A DNA stretch of 64,000 nucleotides from Microbulbifer sp. VAAF005 (lineage in GTDB: Bacteria; Pseudomonadota; Gammaproteobacteria; Pseudomonadales; Cellvibrionaceae): NCBI RefSeq assembly GCF_030012985.1, contig NZ_CP120233.1:930001-994000 (forward strand). The letters run 5' to 3'. The notes beneath the pieces are model-generated. The model made no database searches, was not told the DNA's origin, and worked only from the letters and a program-made list of their open reading frames with translations. Position numbers and translations under genes: made by a program. Shown here piece by piece: positions 1 through 7,823 of this stretch. Position 1 is the stretch's first letter. Every line of letters starts with the position of its first letter.

Positions 1-144
1 GCTAAAGCCCTGATTCCTGAACCCGCGAAAGTCATCCAGCTTATTAACCAGTGACTCAGCCGAAACCGATGCATAACTTGAGTAGCTAAACAACAAGCAG
101 GCTATCGCCAACACCCACCCATAAAAAGAATTCAACTTATACAT
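1..144 (-). CDS. LolA-like outer-membrane lipoprotein-sorting protein, partial
   Basis: Only the N-terminus is present; the gene runs off the left edge. The ATG at 144 opens a signal peptide of about 25 residues (MYKLNSFYGWVLAIACLLFS, then a small-residue stretch), followed by a mature start containing LVNKLDDFRGFRNQGF. That mature start matches the beginning of LolA-like 'outer membrane lipoprotein-sorting' proteins, which carry lipidic cargo across the periplasm and are often encoded beside LolCDE/MacB-type ABC transporters. It begins 12 nt after the permease stop, so it is probably co-transcribed as the last visible gene of the operon. The family call rests on about 48 residues and the neighbourhood. 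Confidence 0.55.
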   Translation of the reverse strand, partial: MYKLNSFYGWVLAIACLLFSYSSYASVSAESLVNKLDDFRGFRNQGFS

Positions 145-156
145 AGAAGACCCAAA

Positions 157-1386
157 TCAAGTAAACCTAAGTGCTTTTACTACCGGCAGCCGGGATGCTT
201 TTATCGCTGGATAAAGGCTGGAAACAAGTGAAATACAAAAACCCAACAGGAATGTTTTCAATAAGATATCCGGCACGACAAACACACGGATAGGATAATC
301 CTGGGTACTGCCCGGTGGCCGAGGCATCATCCATTCGGCATAGGTAATTCCCTTGGCTGCCAGTGCACCAATCAGTAGCCCCAGCAAACTTCCGATCAAA
401 CCGAGAAATACCGACTCTAGTAAAATCAGGTTTACAACCTGCCGGGGAGTACCGCCCATGGCTCGGATAGTACCCAGCTCACGGGTACGCTCCATTACTG
501 CCATCAACATGGTATTGGAAATACTCAACGCGACGATTACCAACACAATGACGGTAATAAAACCAAAAACTCCGTTAAACAGGCCAACAACCTGATGATA
601 GTAACCCGCCAGTTCTTCCCAGCTTTTTATTTCTAGGTTCAAATTGTTCTGCTCAAAGACACTGGCCAGAGTCGCAATTGAGGTAGATGTAAGTTCGGTC
701 TCCTCCAGTAAAACCACTAGCCGTGTAATATCTGACGTATAGAGCAGTTCCTGGGCCAGAGGCAAATTCACCCTGAGCAAGCGATCATCCAGTTCCTTAA
801 CACCGGTTGTGATTACCCCCATCACCTGTACATCGACAGCATTGATTGCTCCATCCTGGGTGCTTGCCAACAGGGTCAAGTAGTCCCCAATCTGAACATC
901 CAGAGCATTGAACAAGTCTTCTCCAAGGTGGGCAGCAGAAATATCCTCTGGAAATAGATCGTCCCCTTGAACAATCTGAATTGCAGAGGAAAGCATCACT
1001 TCTTTCTCCGCATCGATACCAATTCCAGTGATGGCTATCGATTGCTTGCCATCACTAAGCAGGCCATTGAAATTAAGGCGTGGTGCTACCACCAGTGTAT
1101 CGGTTTCGTTTTCTACCAGCTCGGAAATCTTTTTGAGATCCCCATCAGCAATCAGGTATTTTTCCGGTTCCGCTTTGCCAAACTGGTTGTAACCTTTGGC
1201 ATAGATTTGTATATGACCAAGCTGCGAGCGGATCATACTCTCCCGCATCCCCTCATACATCGACTGTACAAAACCGCCAAAAATAATCAGGCTGGTACAA
1301 CCGAAAACGATCGCAGCCAAGGTAATCAGGCTGCGGCGCCCGTTACGCATAATATTCAGCAGTGCAACTTTCCAACCCAAGCCCAT
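157..1386 (-). CDS. FtsX/MacB-type ABC transporter permease
   Basis: A 409-residue inner-membrane permease. The layout is typical of the MacB/LolC/LolE family: a first membrane helix at about residues 18-40 (SLITLAAIVFGCTSLIIFGG), a large periplasmic domain of roughly 220 residues, then three C-terminal helices at about 270-395, with the MERTRELGTIRAMGGT segment characteristic of FtsX domains between helices 2 and 3. Such proteins use cytoplasmic ATPase hydrolysis to move substrates from the inner membrane or periplasm rather than to import. It starts 3 nt after the upstream gene's stop, and the matching ATPase is two genes upstream. In this operon it probably helps export or localise the cluster product. 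Confidence 0.88.
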   Translation of the reverse strand: MGLGWKVALLNIMRNGRRSLITLAAIVFGCTSLIIFGGFVQSMYEGMRESMIRSQLGHIQIYAKGYNQFGKAEPEKYLIADGDLKKISELVENETDTLVVAPRLNFNGLLSDGKQSIAITGIGIDAEKEVMLSSAIQIVQGDDLFPEDISAAHLGEDLFNALDVQIGDYLTLLASTQDGAINAVDVQVMGVITTGVKELDDRLLRVNLPLAQELLYTSDITRLVVLLEETELTSTSIATLASVFEQNNLNLEIKSWEELAGYYHQVVGLFNGVFGFITVIVLVIVALSISNTMLMAVMERTRELGTIRAMGGTPRQVVNLILLESVFLGLIGSLLGLLIGALAAKGITYAEWMMPRPPGSTQDYPIRVFVVPDILLKTFLLGFCISLVSSLYPAIKASRLPVVKALRFT

Positions 1387-1388
1387 GA

Positions 1389-2108
1389 CTAAATACTCCG
1401 AAGCGCCAGCTTGGCTTTAGCGGACCAGTCGGTATCCGACTCGGCCACCTTTCCCCAAAGAACCCGGGCATCATCGGGCTGTTTATTGCGCTCGTAAGCC
1501 TGGGCAAGGTAGAACTCTACAAAGCCAAGAAATTCTTTACCGAACCGATTGCCCACCTGTTCCTTAACCAGCTCCAGGTCTTCAACAGCGTAGCGCGCTC
1601 TTTTTAGAAAGGCCGGCATATTGGCACAGCTGATTCCCCGCTGAAGGCGGGCGCCCAGATTAAATGGAGATTGTTTAACAGCCCGGTCCATCATGCGATT
1701 GCCTCGTCTGGAGAACAGCGATAGTTTTGCCAATCGATCAAGGTAGAAGCTGGATTTAAAGGAAGTTGTCGATCCCAATGCAGCATTGAGTTCGGGGTCA
1801 TCCGGGAGACTCTCCACCAGTGACTGCATCAGAGCCTCTAACTCCTCAACATCCTGCAACTCTGCATCTTCCATCGACGTAAGGCGCGCAAGCTGAGCCA
1901 AGTAGGCCTGCTTTCTCTGCTCACTGGTCGTTTCTCCATTGACAGCAGCAAACAGCGCTTCCCTTTCGCTATTGGTGAATGGAATCGGAGTTGGATAGAC
2001 GAAGTCTTCAGCCAAAGCTGGTGCAGAAATTAAGAATACAACTGAAATAGCCAAAGCCGCTCTAGTTAGCGGGCCCCTAGCCAGCAACATTTTCATGATT
2101 GCTGTCAT
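1389..2108 (-). CDS. Exported helical-repeat protein in transporter cassette
   Basis: 239 residues with an N-terminal signal peptide (TRAALAISVVFLISAPALA, cleavage near residue 34). The mature part is rich in alanine and leucine helices, and its C-terminal half (GARLQRGISCANMPAFLKRA, then AQAYERNKQPDDARVLW) looks like tetratricopeptide-type repeats. Its ATG overlaps the stop of the ABC ATPase gene (ATGA) and the permease starts just after it, so it is embedded in the ABC transporter cassette. It is probably a periplasmic or membrane-tethered scaffold for the exporter. No enzymatic motif was seen, and the exact family is not recognised. Confidence 0.6.
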   Translation of the reverse strand: MTAIMKMLLARGPLTRAALAISVVFLISAPALAEDFVYPTPIPFTNSEREALFAAVNGETTSEQRKQAYLAQLARLTSMEDAELQDVEELEALMQSLVESLPDDPELNAALGSTTSFKSSFYLDRLAKLSLFSRRGNRMMDRAVKQSPFNLGARLQRGISCANMPAFLKRARYAVEDLELVKEQVGNRFGKEFLGFVEFYLAQAYERNKQPDDARVLWGKVAESDTDWSAKAKLALRSI

Positions 2109-2808
2109 GCAATAGCCTCCTGAACAATACCTTGAGGCGAAGCTGTATCCTCTACCAAATGACCATCTCGTACCGCGATAACACGAGATGCCAAGCTGGT
2201 TACATAATCATCATGGGTGGCTACGATAAAAGTGACACCCTGCTCCCGGTTGAGCTGCTTCACAAGGCTCATAATGCTCTCCGACGTGCGCGAATCCAGA
2301 TTGGCTGTAGGTTCGTCCGCAAGCACCAGATCCGGCTTACTGACAATTGCCCTGGCAATCGCCACTCGCTGCATCTGCCCCCCGAAAGCTGGGTAGGACG
2401 CTGATTAACCAACTTGGCAAGCCCCACTGCTTCCAGAGCGTCTAACGCTAGTTGCCTGGCATTGTTAGCCCCCCGCAGTGTCAGCGGGTACATCACATTC
2501 TCAAGTGCTGTAAGCACGGGAATCAGGTTAAAAGACTGGAAAACAATCCCAATATGACGACCTCGGAACAGGGAGCGCTGATGCTCTCCCAAACTCCCAA
2601 GATTAACGCCATCAATATGAACTGATCCGGAATCACACTGATCCAATGCGGATAGAAGGTTCAATAATGTGCTCTTACCACTACCGCTGGGTCCTTTCAC
2701 AGCCAGAAACTCACCTCGATCGATAGCAAGATCTATATCCCGCAAGGCGTGGACCCAGAGATCGCCCAATCGATAGCGCTTTGAAACACGCTTAAGCTCA
2801 ACCAACAT
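2105..2808 (-). pseudogene. MacB/LolD-type ABC ATPase, frameshifted in this sequence
   Basis: The ABC ATPase partner of the permease at 157-1386. The upstream frame (2808 to about 2380) carries Walker A (GPSGSGKSTLLNLLS), the Q-loop (FQSFNLIPVLTALENV) and the start of the ABC signature (QLSGG). The downstream frame continues with QRVAIARAIVSKPDLVLADE (Walker B), the D-loop NLDSR and the H-loop TH. The two halves join seamlessly if one base is added to the run of six C's (+ strand) at 2378-2383. As written the reading frame is broken inside the signature motif. The rest is well conserved with no other stop, so either a sequencing error or a very recent lesion is likely. Its start overlaps the stop of the preceding gene. 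Confidence 0.85.
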
Positions 2809-3542
2809 TAACTTTTACCCAGGGTGACTGCCATTTGCCCCAGTTGCTCACAAGAGGTTTGCATCGTGGCAGGACAAGGAGCCATTGCTATCGCTTTTTG
2901 GTAGTAATCCATGGCCACTACCAAATCCTCAGTGCCCTCTCCAGCTTTCACCCAGTAGGCATTAGCCAAAGACAAAAACACCACCTGCTGCATAGCAGCC
3001 GGCAATAGATCGGGCTCTGAATCCATCAGATTCTTAAACCAGGCTTCATCTTCAAACACCCGCTCAAAGTGGCCGCTTACTTCTCCTACATAAGAAAAAG
3101 TAATCAGCCGTATCAAGCGTACATTAAAATCTGAATCGGCACTGAGACCCGCTTGATCCACCTCATCCATCGCATGCCGCAGACGGTAGAGCTTGTAAAG
3201 ACCCATCGCAGGATCAAACATTGCACCTGCGCGCTTGCCCTCATTGGAGTAATACGCTGCACGTATCAGCATGTCGTCTGGACGCTGTTGATACGCGGCT
3301 TCCAGCAAGTGTGCAGCCTTTTCAAGCTCGTTATGGTGACTAAATAACTGCCCAAGCTCCAACATCAAGTCGGGGTCTGTACTATTTTCACCAATCTCCT
3401 GCTGGAGAAACTCCACCTGCTCCATCTCGCCTTCTGAATAGGCAATCTTGCCAAACTCGATGGGAGCAGCACCTGAAAACCAGGCAACAACATTTCCAAT
3501 AAAAAAACTACTGATGAGAATGGTAAGTACTTTTTTAAACAT
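2808..3542 (-). CDS. Membrane-anchored tetratricopeptide-like protein
   Basis: I place the start at the ATG at 3542 because a GGGAG Shine-Dalgarno lies about 7 nt upstream; a longer frame to 3596 would overlap the acyl carrier protein gene. The N-terminus is one hydrophobic segment (VLTILISSFFIGNVVAWFSG), a signal peptide or anchor. It is followed by repeats of TPR character (LMLELGQLFSHHNELEKAAH, then a copy with LLEAAYQQRPDDMLIRAAYY) and a C-terminal repeat with DLVVAMDYYQKAIAMAP. Its stop overlaps the ABC ATPase start. It probably acts as an adaptor between biosynthesis and export; no catalytic residues are apparent. Confidence 0.62.
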   Translation of the reverse strand: MFKKVLTILISSFFIGNVVAWFSGAAPIEFGKIAYSEGEMEQVEFLQQEIGENSTDPDLMLELGQLFSHHNELEKAAHLLEAAYQQRPDDMLIRAAYYSNEGKRAGAMFDPAMGLYKLYRLRHAMDEVDQAGLSADSDFNVRLIRLITFSYVGEVSGHFERVFEDEAWFKNLMDSEPDLLPAAMQQVVFLSLANAYWVKAGEGTEDLVVAMDYYQKAIAMAPCPATMQTSCEQLGQMAVTLGKS

Positions 3543-3561
3543 TGACTGCTCCCGAAGTGCG

Positions 3562-3816
3562 CTAAACTTCTTCCGAGTTTTCAAGTAGTTGACCATCCAT
3601 TTCCCTTAGGGTGGTGTGTTCGTCGAAAACAAGATTTTCAGGGCTCATCACCCCCGGGTATAACTGCTCGCAAATTAGAATCACCTCGACAATATTCAGG
3701 GAATCCACCCCGAGTTCTGCAATGGGTGTATCTGCATCGACAGCATCAACATTCAGCATAAGAGCTATTTGCTCACAAAGCTCTTGTACCTTGTTCTCTA
3801 CAACTGCTGTAGACAT
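3562..3816 (-). CDS. Acyl carrier protein
   Basis: 84-residue free-standing carrier protein. The phosphopantetheine attachment site is the serine in ELGVDSLNIVEV (about residue 40), within the usual DSL motif, and the flanking helices are acidic as expected for an ACP. It should carry the growing or activated substrate as a thioester for the operon's ligase, decarboxylase, dehydrogenases, ketosynthase-like proteins and halogenase. It is separated by 2 nt from the upstream asparagine-synthetase-like gene. No phosphopantetheinyl transferase gene is visible nearby, so a housekeeping one would have to activate it. Confidence 0.92.
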   Translation of the reverse strand: MSTAVVENKVQELCEQIALMLNVDAVDADTPIAELGVDSLNIVEVILICEQLYPGVMSPENLVFDEHTTLREMDGQLLENSEEV

Positions 3817-3818
3817 AA

Positions 3819-4949
3819 TTACTCTCCAGTAACATTTCCTATTTTTAAGTTATTAAATCGCAGCAAGTAGTCCAATGTTAAAGTAAAAACACAAACATGC
3901 TGCTCTCGTTCTGAGTATTTTTGCTGCTGTTTTATGGCAGCAGAACTGATCATGGGCGGTATATAGAACCAGACTTTTGCAAGCCAATGGTGTCCATAAA
4001 AAAACACCCGCTGAAAAGATTCGTAAATATTACAGATAGGTTTATCACTTATTGAAAGTGCCGGTGGAATTACACCCTCATCTCCCGAACCTTCAACAAT
4101 CTCCACCATCTTGCTGGTATTCATTGCCAGTATATTGAGTAAAAACTGGGCAAAAGGCAGATAGAAAGTTTGGAAGGTATAATCTTCCCTATCGAGACTT
4201 GATTCTGAGTCCTGCCAGGCTCGATCCAACTCTTCCTGCACCATGTCGGTGTAACTTTGTAGATCGATCCCTTCTACGACTCTATTTTTATGAGCCTTAT
4301 TAAAGATCTTTGCCCGCTTCTCCTGATAGCCAACCGTTAAAGGCAGGCTTTGTCTACCCACTTTTAATTTGGTGCCGCTTGACTCCGCCAAACGATTGGC
4401 AATATGAGCATAAAAAGTGGTATCAACAGGCGAGAAAAGCTTAGAGGTTACCTCAGGTAAACTGTTGAAGAGTTTATCGGTAGCTTCTTCAGGAGTCACC
4501 AGGGCTGCATCAAATGACCCAAATTGATGATGTTCAGCAGAGAGCCAAATAAGCTCTCTGGCTGATATAACAACATCATCTTCAGGAAAGAGCATTTTAA
4601 CATTCTGCAAAAGGCTCTTTCTTTCTATGGAGAAACCAAAATACTCTATTTCAATTAAGTAGTGGCAATCTACCGTATCGGCACCAACAGCAGGAAACAG
4701 TGATAAATCCTGACCAACAAATAGACGATCGTCCTTCAGGTAATAATAAAGGGGAAATCGAAACGCCTTGCCAACTTGCAAGTGAAAAGTGTTTTTATCA
4801 CTTCTCTTTATAGTTCCTAAAGATGTCCAATCTTCGCCATGGCCTGCTCCCCAATCGGTATCACTTAAAAATGAACTCAGTGAAACTTCTGCACCGACGG
4901 GCAACACTTTTTCTCGCATCAGGGGAGTTTTGCCTTTGCTAGGTCTCAT
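3819..4949 (-). CDS. Asparagine-synthetase-like protein with degenerate active sites
   Basis: 376 residues. Residues about 60-130 resemble the glutaminase-domain end of class B asparagine synthetases (FRFPLYYYLKDDRLFVGQDL, then LQNVKMLFPEDDVVIS). Residues about 170-310 resemble the synthetase domain. The ATP-pyrophosphatase loop SGGLDS appears as SPVDTT, and the later GGDE-type loop appears as GSGDEG. The N-terminal Cys nucleophile of the glutaminase domain is absent. It may therefore be a catalytically silent scaffold or an amide- or lactam-forming enzyme with changed chemistry, as in beta-lactam synthetase relatives. It overlaps the upstream hydrolase by 4 nt. The family call is inferred from motif spacing and is moderate. 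Confidence 0.55.
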   Translation of the reverse strand: MRPSKGKTPLMREKVLPVGAEVSLSSFLSDTDWGAGHGEDWTSLGTIKRSDKNTFHLQVGKAFRFPLYYYLKDDRLFVGQDLSLFPAVGADTVDCHYLIEIEYFGFSIERKSLLQNVKMLFPEDDVVISARELIWLSAEHHQFGSFDAALVTPEEATDKLFNSLPEVTSKLFSPVDTTFYAHIANRLAESSGTKLKVGRQSLPLTVGYQEKRAKIFNKAHKNRVVEGIDLQSYTDMVQEELDRAWQDSESSLDREDYTFQTFYLPFAQFLLNILAMNTSKMVEIVEGSGDEGVIPPALSISDKPICNIYESFQRVFFYGHHWLAKVWFYIPPMISSAAIKQQQKYSEREQHVCVFTLTLDYLLRFNNLKIGNVTGE

Positions 4950-5859
4950 GCAACAGCCCCCTCAGGTTGCCGCATCAAAGTTGTCAACCAGCTGGAAATA
5001 GGTTTTGCCGAAGCAGAAATAGCTGACATATGAGTAGCTCTGGGCAACTCAGTGAGTCCAGCCTTAATACTGGGAGAGAGATACCAGCTCAATACAGTGT
5101 GGAGCACATGGGTATCAAGTACTTCGTCCTTCTCACCGACAAAAAAGTGGGAGGGTACATTTAAACTCGCAAAGAGATCCGCGTATCTCTTTACGTTATA
5201 GGCACTGAGTAAGTTAAACGTGCAGTCCAGAACTCGCCCCTGATTTCCCGCTGCTGATCCCACCGGGGGAAAGCTCAGCACTGATAACTTCCTCAATGGG
5301 GGGAACAAAAGTGCCAGCCAATATTTCAGCATTTTTATTTTTGGCAGATTCTGATCACCAGCCGATGCCCTAGGCCGCGTATAGTGACGTTTCCTTCCGT
5401 AACGAATGTAATACTCAAAGCCAGATGCGGGAATATCGTACTTTCTTGTTTCCTCTGACTGAGTCAGAGGCGGTGCGATCGCAAAAAAACCTGCAATATC
5501 TTTACTGCCATATAGGTGCAGATATTTAAGTGCAACCAATGATCCCGCGCTGTGCCCTCCAAGAACAAAGGCCTTAGCCCCTCTTTTTTGAGGTGTTTTA
5601 ATAGATCGGCAAGATCGTCTTGCAGTTGATCGGAATAATCGAGATCCCCCGGATCACCTTCACTCTTGCCATGGCCTCGCCAGTCCGGCAGACACACACT
5701 AATGCCGTTCCGGTGTACCATTCGTCCGAACATTAAATACCACTGGCTACTGAACGTGCTCCCGTGCATGCAGACAAGCACCAAGTCAGATTCATCGCAC
5801 GGCAACCAGCGAAAGGAGAGTTTTTTTCCATCCCGCGCCTGAAAGAACTCCTGAATCAC
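4946..5859 (-). pseudogene. Alpha/beta hydrolase, frameshifted in this sequence
   Basis: The first frame (from ATG 5859) gives the N-terminal half of an alpha/beta hydrolase: oxyanion loop MHGSTFSSQW and strand CLPDWRGHGKSEGDPGDLDY. It then loses phase just before the nucleophile elbow. The other frame continues with AFVLGGHSAGSLVALKYLHL, supplying the catalytic Ser, then the acid region SLNVPSHFFVGEKDEVLDTH and a C-terminal His (LPRATHMSAIS). Adding one base to the run of six T's (+ strand) at 5584-5589 restores one frame of about 304 residues. It probably acts as a thioesterase or esterase that releases or edits the carrier-bound product. Starts and stops overlap both neighbours. Confidence 0.85.
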
Positions 5860-7823
5860 ACAACCTCCGAATCCGCATGAGCAGAGTCTAATTCAGCTGT
5901 GCGCATAGCTTCACGCTGGTCAATGACCGAATCCATTATGCTATCCGGCTGACTGCGTGCAAAAGCAAGAAATACAGGAACCATACTAGGGATCGCAATA
6001 TACTCCTGAGTCTGCACCCAGATAGATTTTGCTTTCTTGTTAACCTCAGCAAGTTCTTTATTGGAGTAGCTACCTGCAAGATCCATAACTTCAATCGTAT
6101 CTGTGTGGAAGGACTCTTCCGATACAACAACACTCACTGGATCTGCTATATCCTCATTGACTAGATCTGTAAGCTTGATAGATAACTTCTCAAGCAGCCA
6201 ATTGAGGTCAGTCCCATTCATATTTGGCTTTTGTAAAAGATCAGGCAGGGTAATAGCCTGCTGAACAACCATCCGATTTGCCAGTTTAGGGAGGTCGAGT
6301 CGCGCCTGGACAACTCTCAGGAAAACTTCAACCCAAAGTTTGACCCGCAGATCGATTCGCCAACCATCCCGGCCTTGGGTTCCCATTAAATATACAAAGT
6401 ACTTATAGTGATCGGCACCGGACTCAAAGAAACCTTCACTATTTCTGCGAAAATATCGATTCTGAGCTTTAAGCTCTTTTGCCGTTTCAACTAAAAGGCG
6501 TTGCAGGATTAACTCAAGGGCCATGTATCCACGGCGCAGGTAACTTTTGCGTAGCCAGTACTCCTGATCCAGATAATTACCTGACATATAATCCCAGGCA
6601 CTCTCCAGGAAATAAGCAGCGGTATTGTAGGCAAGCAGAGGAGAACACAGTTCAGCAGAGTCAATAACCGGGTATACATTTGCTACATGGGCATAGAGGC
6701 CCTGGTAAAATTCTGTGACCACTTGATTCGCGATCGGCAATTCTTTTGCAAGCCGCTGCTGAGCTTCATCACGATTATTGTCTGAAATATCGGCAACAAT
6801 GTACTTACAAATATGGTCATTAAACAGGGCTATCATGTCGCCCCCACCACTAAACAGAGGATCAAGGAACATCGAGGAAAATCCGGAGGTAGCCCAGCGG
6901 TCCTCAAAGATAAACTCATCTGCTCTATAGGCAAGCTGTCCCCAGGCCTCGAAATCAATAAGCTCGGCGCCTTCCAGAAGCTCCGAAATAGCTCTATAAG
7001 CCAACAGAAAATCTAGGAAATCTTGCTTCTTTGTGGGCGGCTTGTCGAATTTACTATTCTCGCCAACGATACCTACACTGGTATAGCCACCACTTAAGGG
7101 TATAAACCAAACCCAGTAACCATCTCCAGAAAAATGATTCGTTGAAAGAAAGCGTCCAAAGGCCTTCTTTCTCCAATTCATATCTCCCATGGAGTCGATA
7201 TCCTGTATGTTCTTAAACCGACCCCAGGCAGAGAAGTGTTTAGGGACATTCTCAACACGGGTAAGCTTCTTATGCTTCTTAGCAACCCGATTTCGACCAC
7301 TGCAATCTACTAACCAGCGGGCGTTAACCACTCCGCTAGCGCCATCTTCCATAAGCTCTATAGAATGGAGTTCATCACCTGGCTGTATGTTAAGATTTTT
7401 TGCTTTTACGCCCTGAATAACCTCTATGCCATTCGCCCTATTCATATCGACAAGGTCGGATTCCAATCTGGCCCGGTCAATTTGAAAAGCTGGATGAGGC
7501 GGAATACTGGTGGTTCCGTGCTCACTCATCTCTGTTAATGACAGTGTATGCTCAGGGTTATCGTAGAAAAAACGCAGACCATTTTTAGGCAAGTGATTCC
7601 TATAGAGATAATTCACCAAGCCCAACTGCTTCATAAAGTAGTGGCCGGTCATCTCCACTGTCGCTTCACCAACTTTAGCCTTAAACTCACTATTTGCCTC
7701 AACAACCAATATGGTTAAAGCATCATTATTGAGTTTAAGCTGACGGGCCAGGGTTAAGCCAGCCCATCCACCACCGATAATCACTACATCGTAATTTGAT
7801 TCCAGCTGATCAAGCTTGTTCAT
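5856..7823 (-). CDS. Flavin-dependent halogenase-family enzyme
   Basis: 655 residues. The FAD-binding GxGxxG appears as IIGGGWAGL (residues 15-23). A GEATVE segment (52-57) corresponds to the GEATVP halogenase motif. WVWFIP (about 250) fits the WxWxIP motif that separates halogenases from related monooxygenases, and FLDPLFSGGGD fits their FAD loop. A lysine at residue 80 (LPKNGLRFF) lies where tryptophan halogenases carry the catalytic Lys (Lys79 in PrnA). The protein is longer than the usual 500-550 residues, with an extra helical C-terminal region of about 150 residues. With an ACP in the same operon, the substrate may be carrier-bound. It overlaps both neighbours by 4 nt. A hydroxylase or oxidative role is the alternative. 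Confidence 0.82.
   Translation of the reverse strand: MNKLDQLESNYDVVIIGGGWAGLTLARQLKLNNDALTILVVEANSEFKAKVGEATVEMTGHYFMKQLGLVNYLYRNHLPKNGLRFFYDNPEHTLSLTEMSEHGTTSIPPHPAFQIDRARLESDLVDMNRANGIEVIQGVKAKNLNIQPGDELHSIELMEDGASGVVNARWLVDCSGRNRVAKKHKKLTRVENVPKHFSAWGRFKNIQDIDSMGDMNWRKKAFGRFLSTNHFSGDGYWVWFIPLSGGYTSVGIVGENSKFDKPPTKKQDFLDFLLAYRAISELLEGAELIDFEAWGQLAYRADEFIFEDRWATSGFSSMFLDPLFSGGGDMIALFNDHICKYIVADISDNNRDEAQQRLAKELPIANQVVTEFYQGLYAHVANVYPVIDSAELCSPLLAYNTAAYFLESAWDYMSGNYLDQEYWLRKSYLRRGYMALELILQRLLVETAKELKAQNRYFRRNSEGFFESGADHYKYFVYLMGTQGRDGWRIDLRVKLWVEVFLRVVQARLDLPKLANRMVVQQAITLPDLLQKPNMNGTDLNWLLEKLSIKLTDLVNEDIADPVSVVVSEESFHTDTIEVMDLAGSYSNKELAEVNKKAKSIWVQTQEYIAIPSMVPVFLAFARSQPDSIMDSVIDQREAMRTAELDSAHADSEVV

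Noticed and set aside
5584..5589. Programmed -1 frameshift at the A6 tract of the hydrolase gene
   Set aside because: The heptamer phase is AAA AAA G, not the classical X XXY YYZ slip pattern, and three other genes show the same one-base loss in runs, so an assembly error is simpler.
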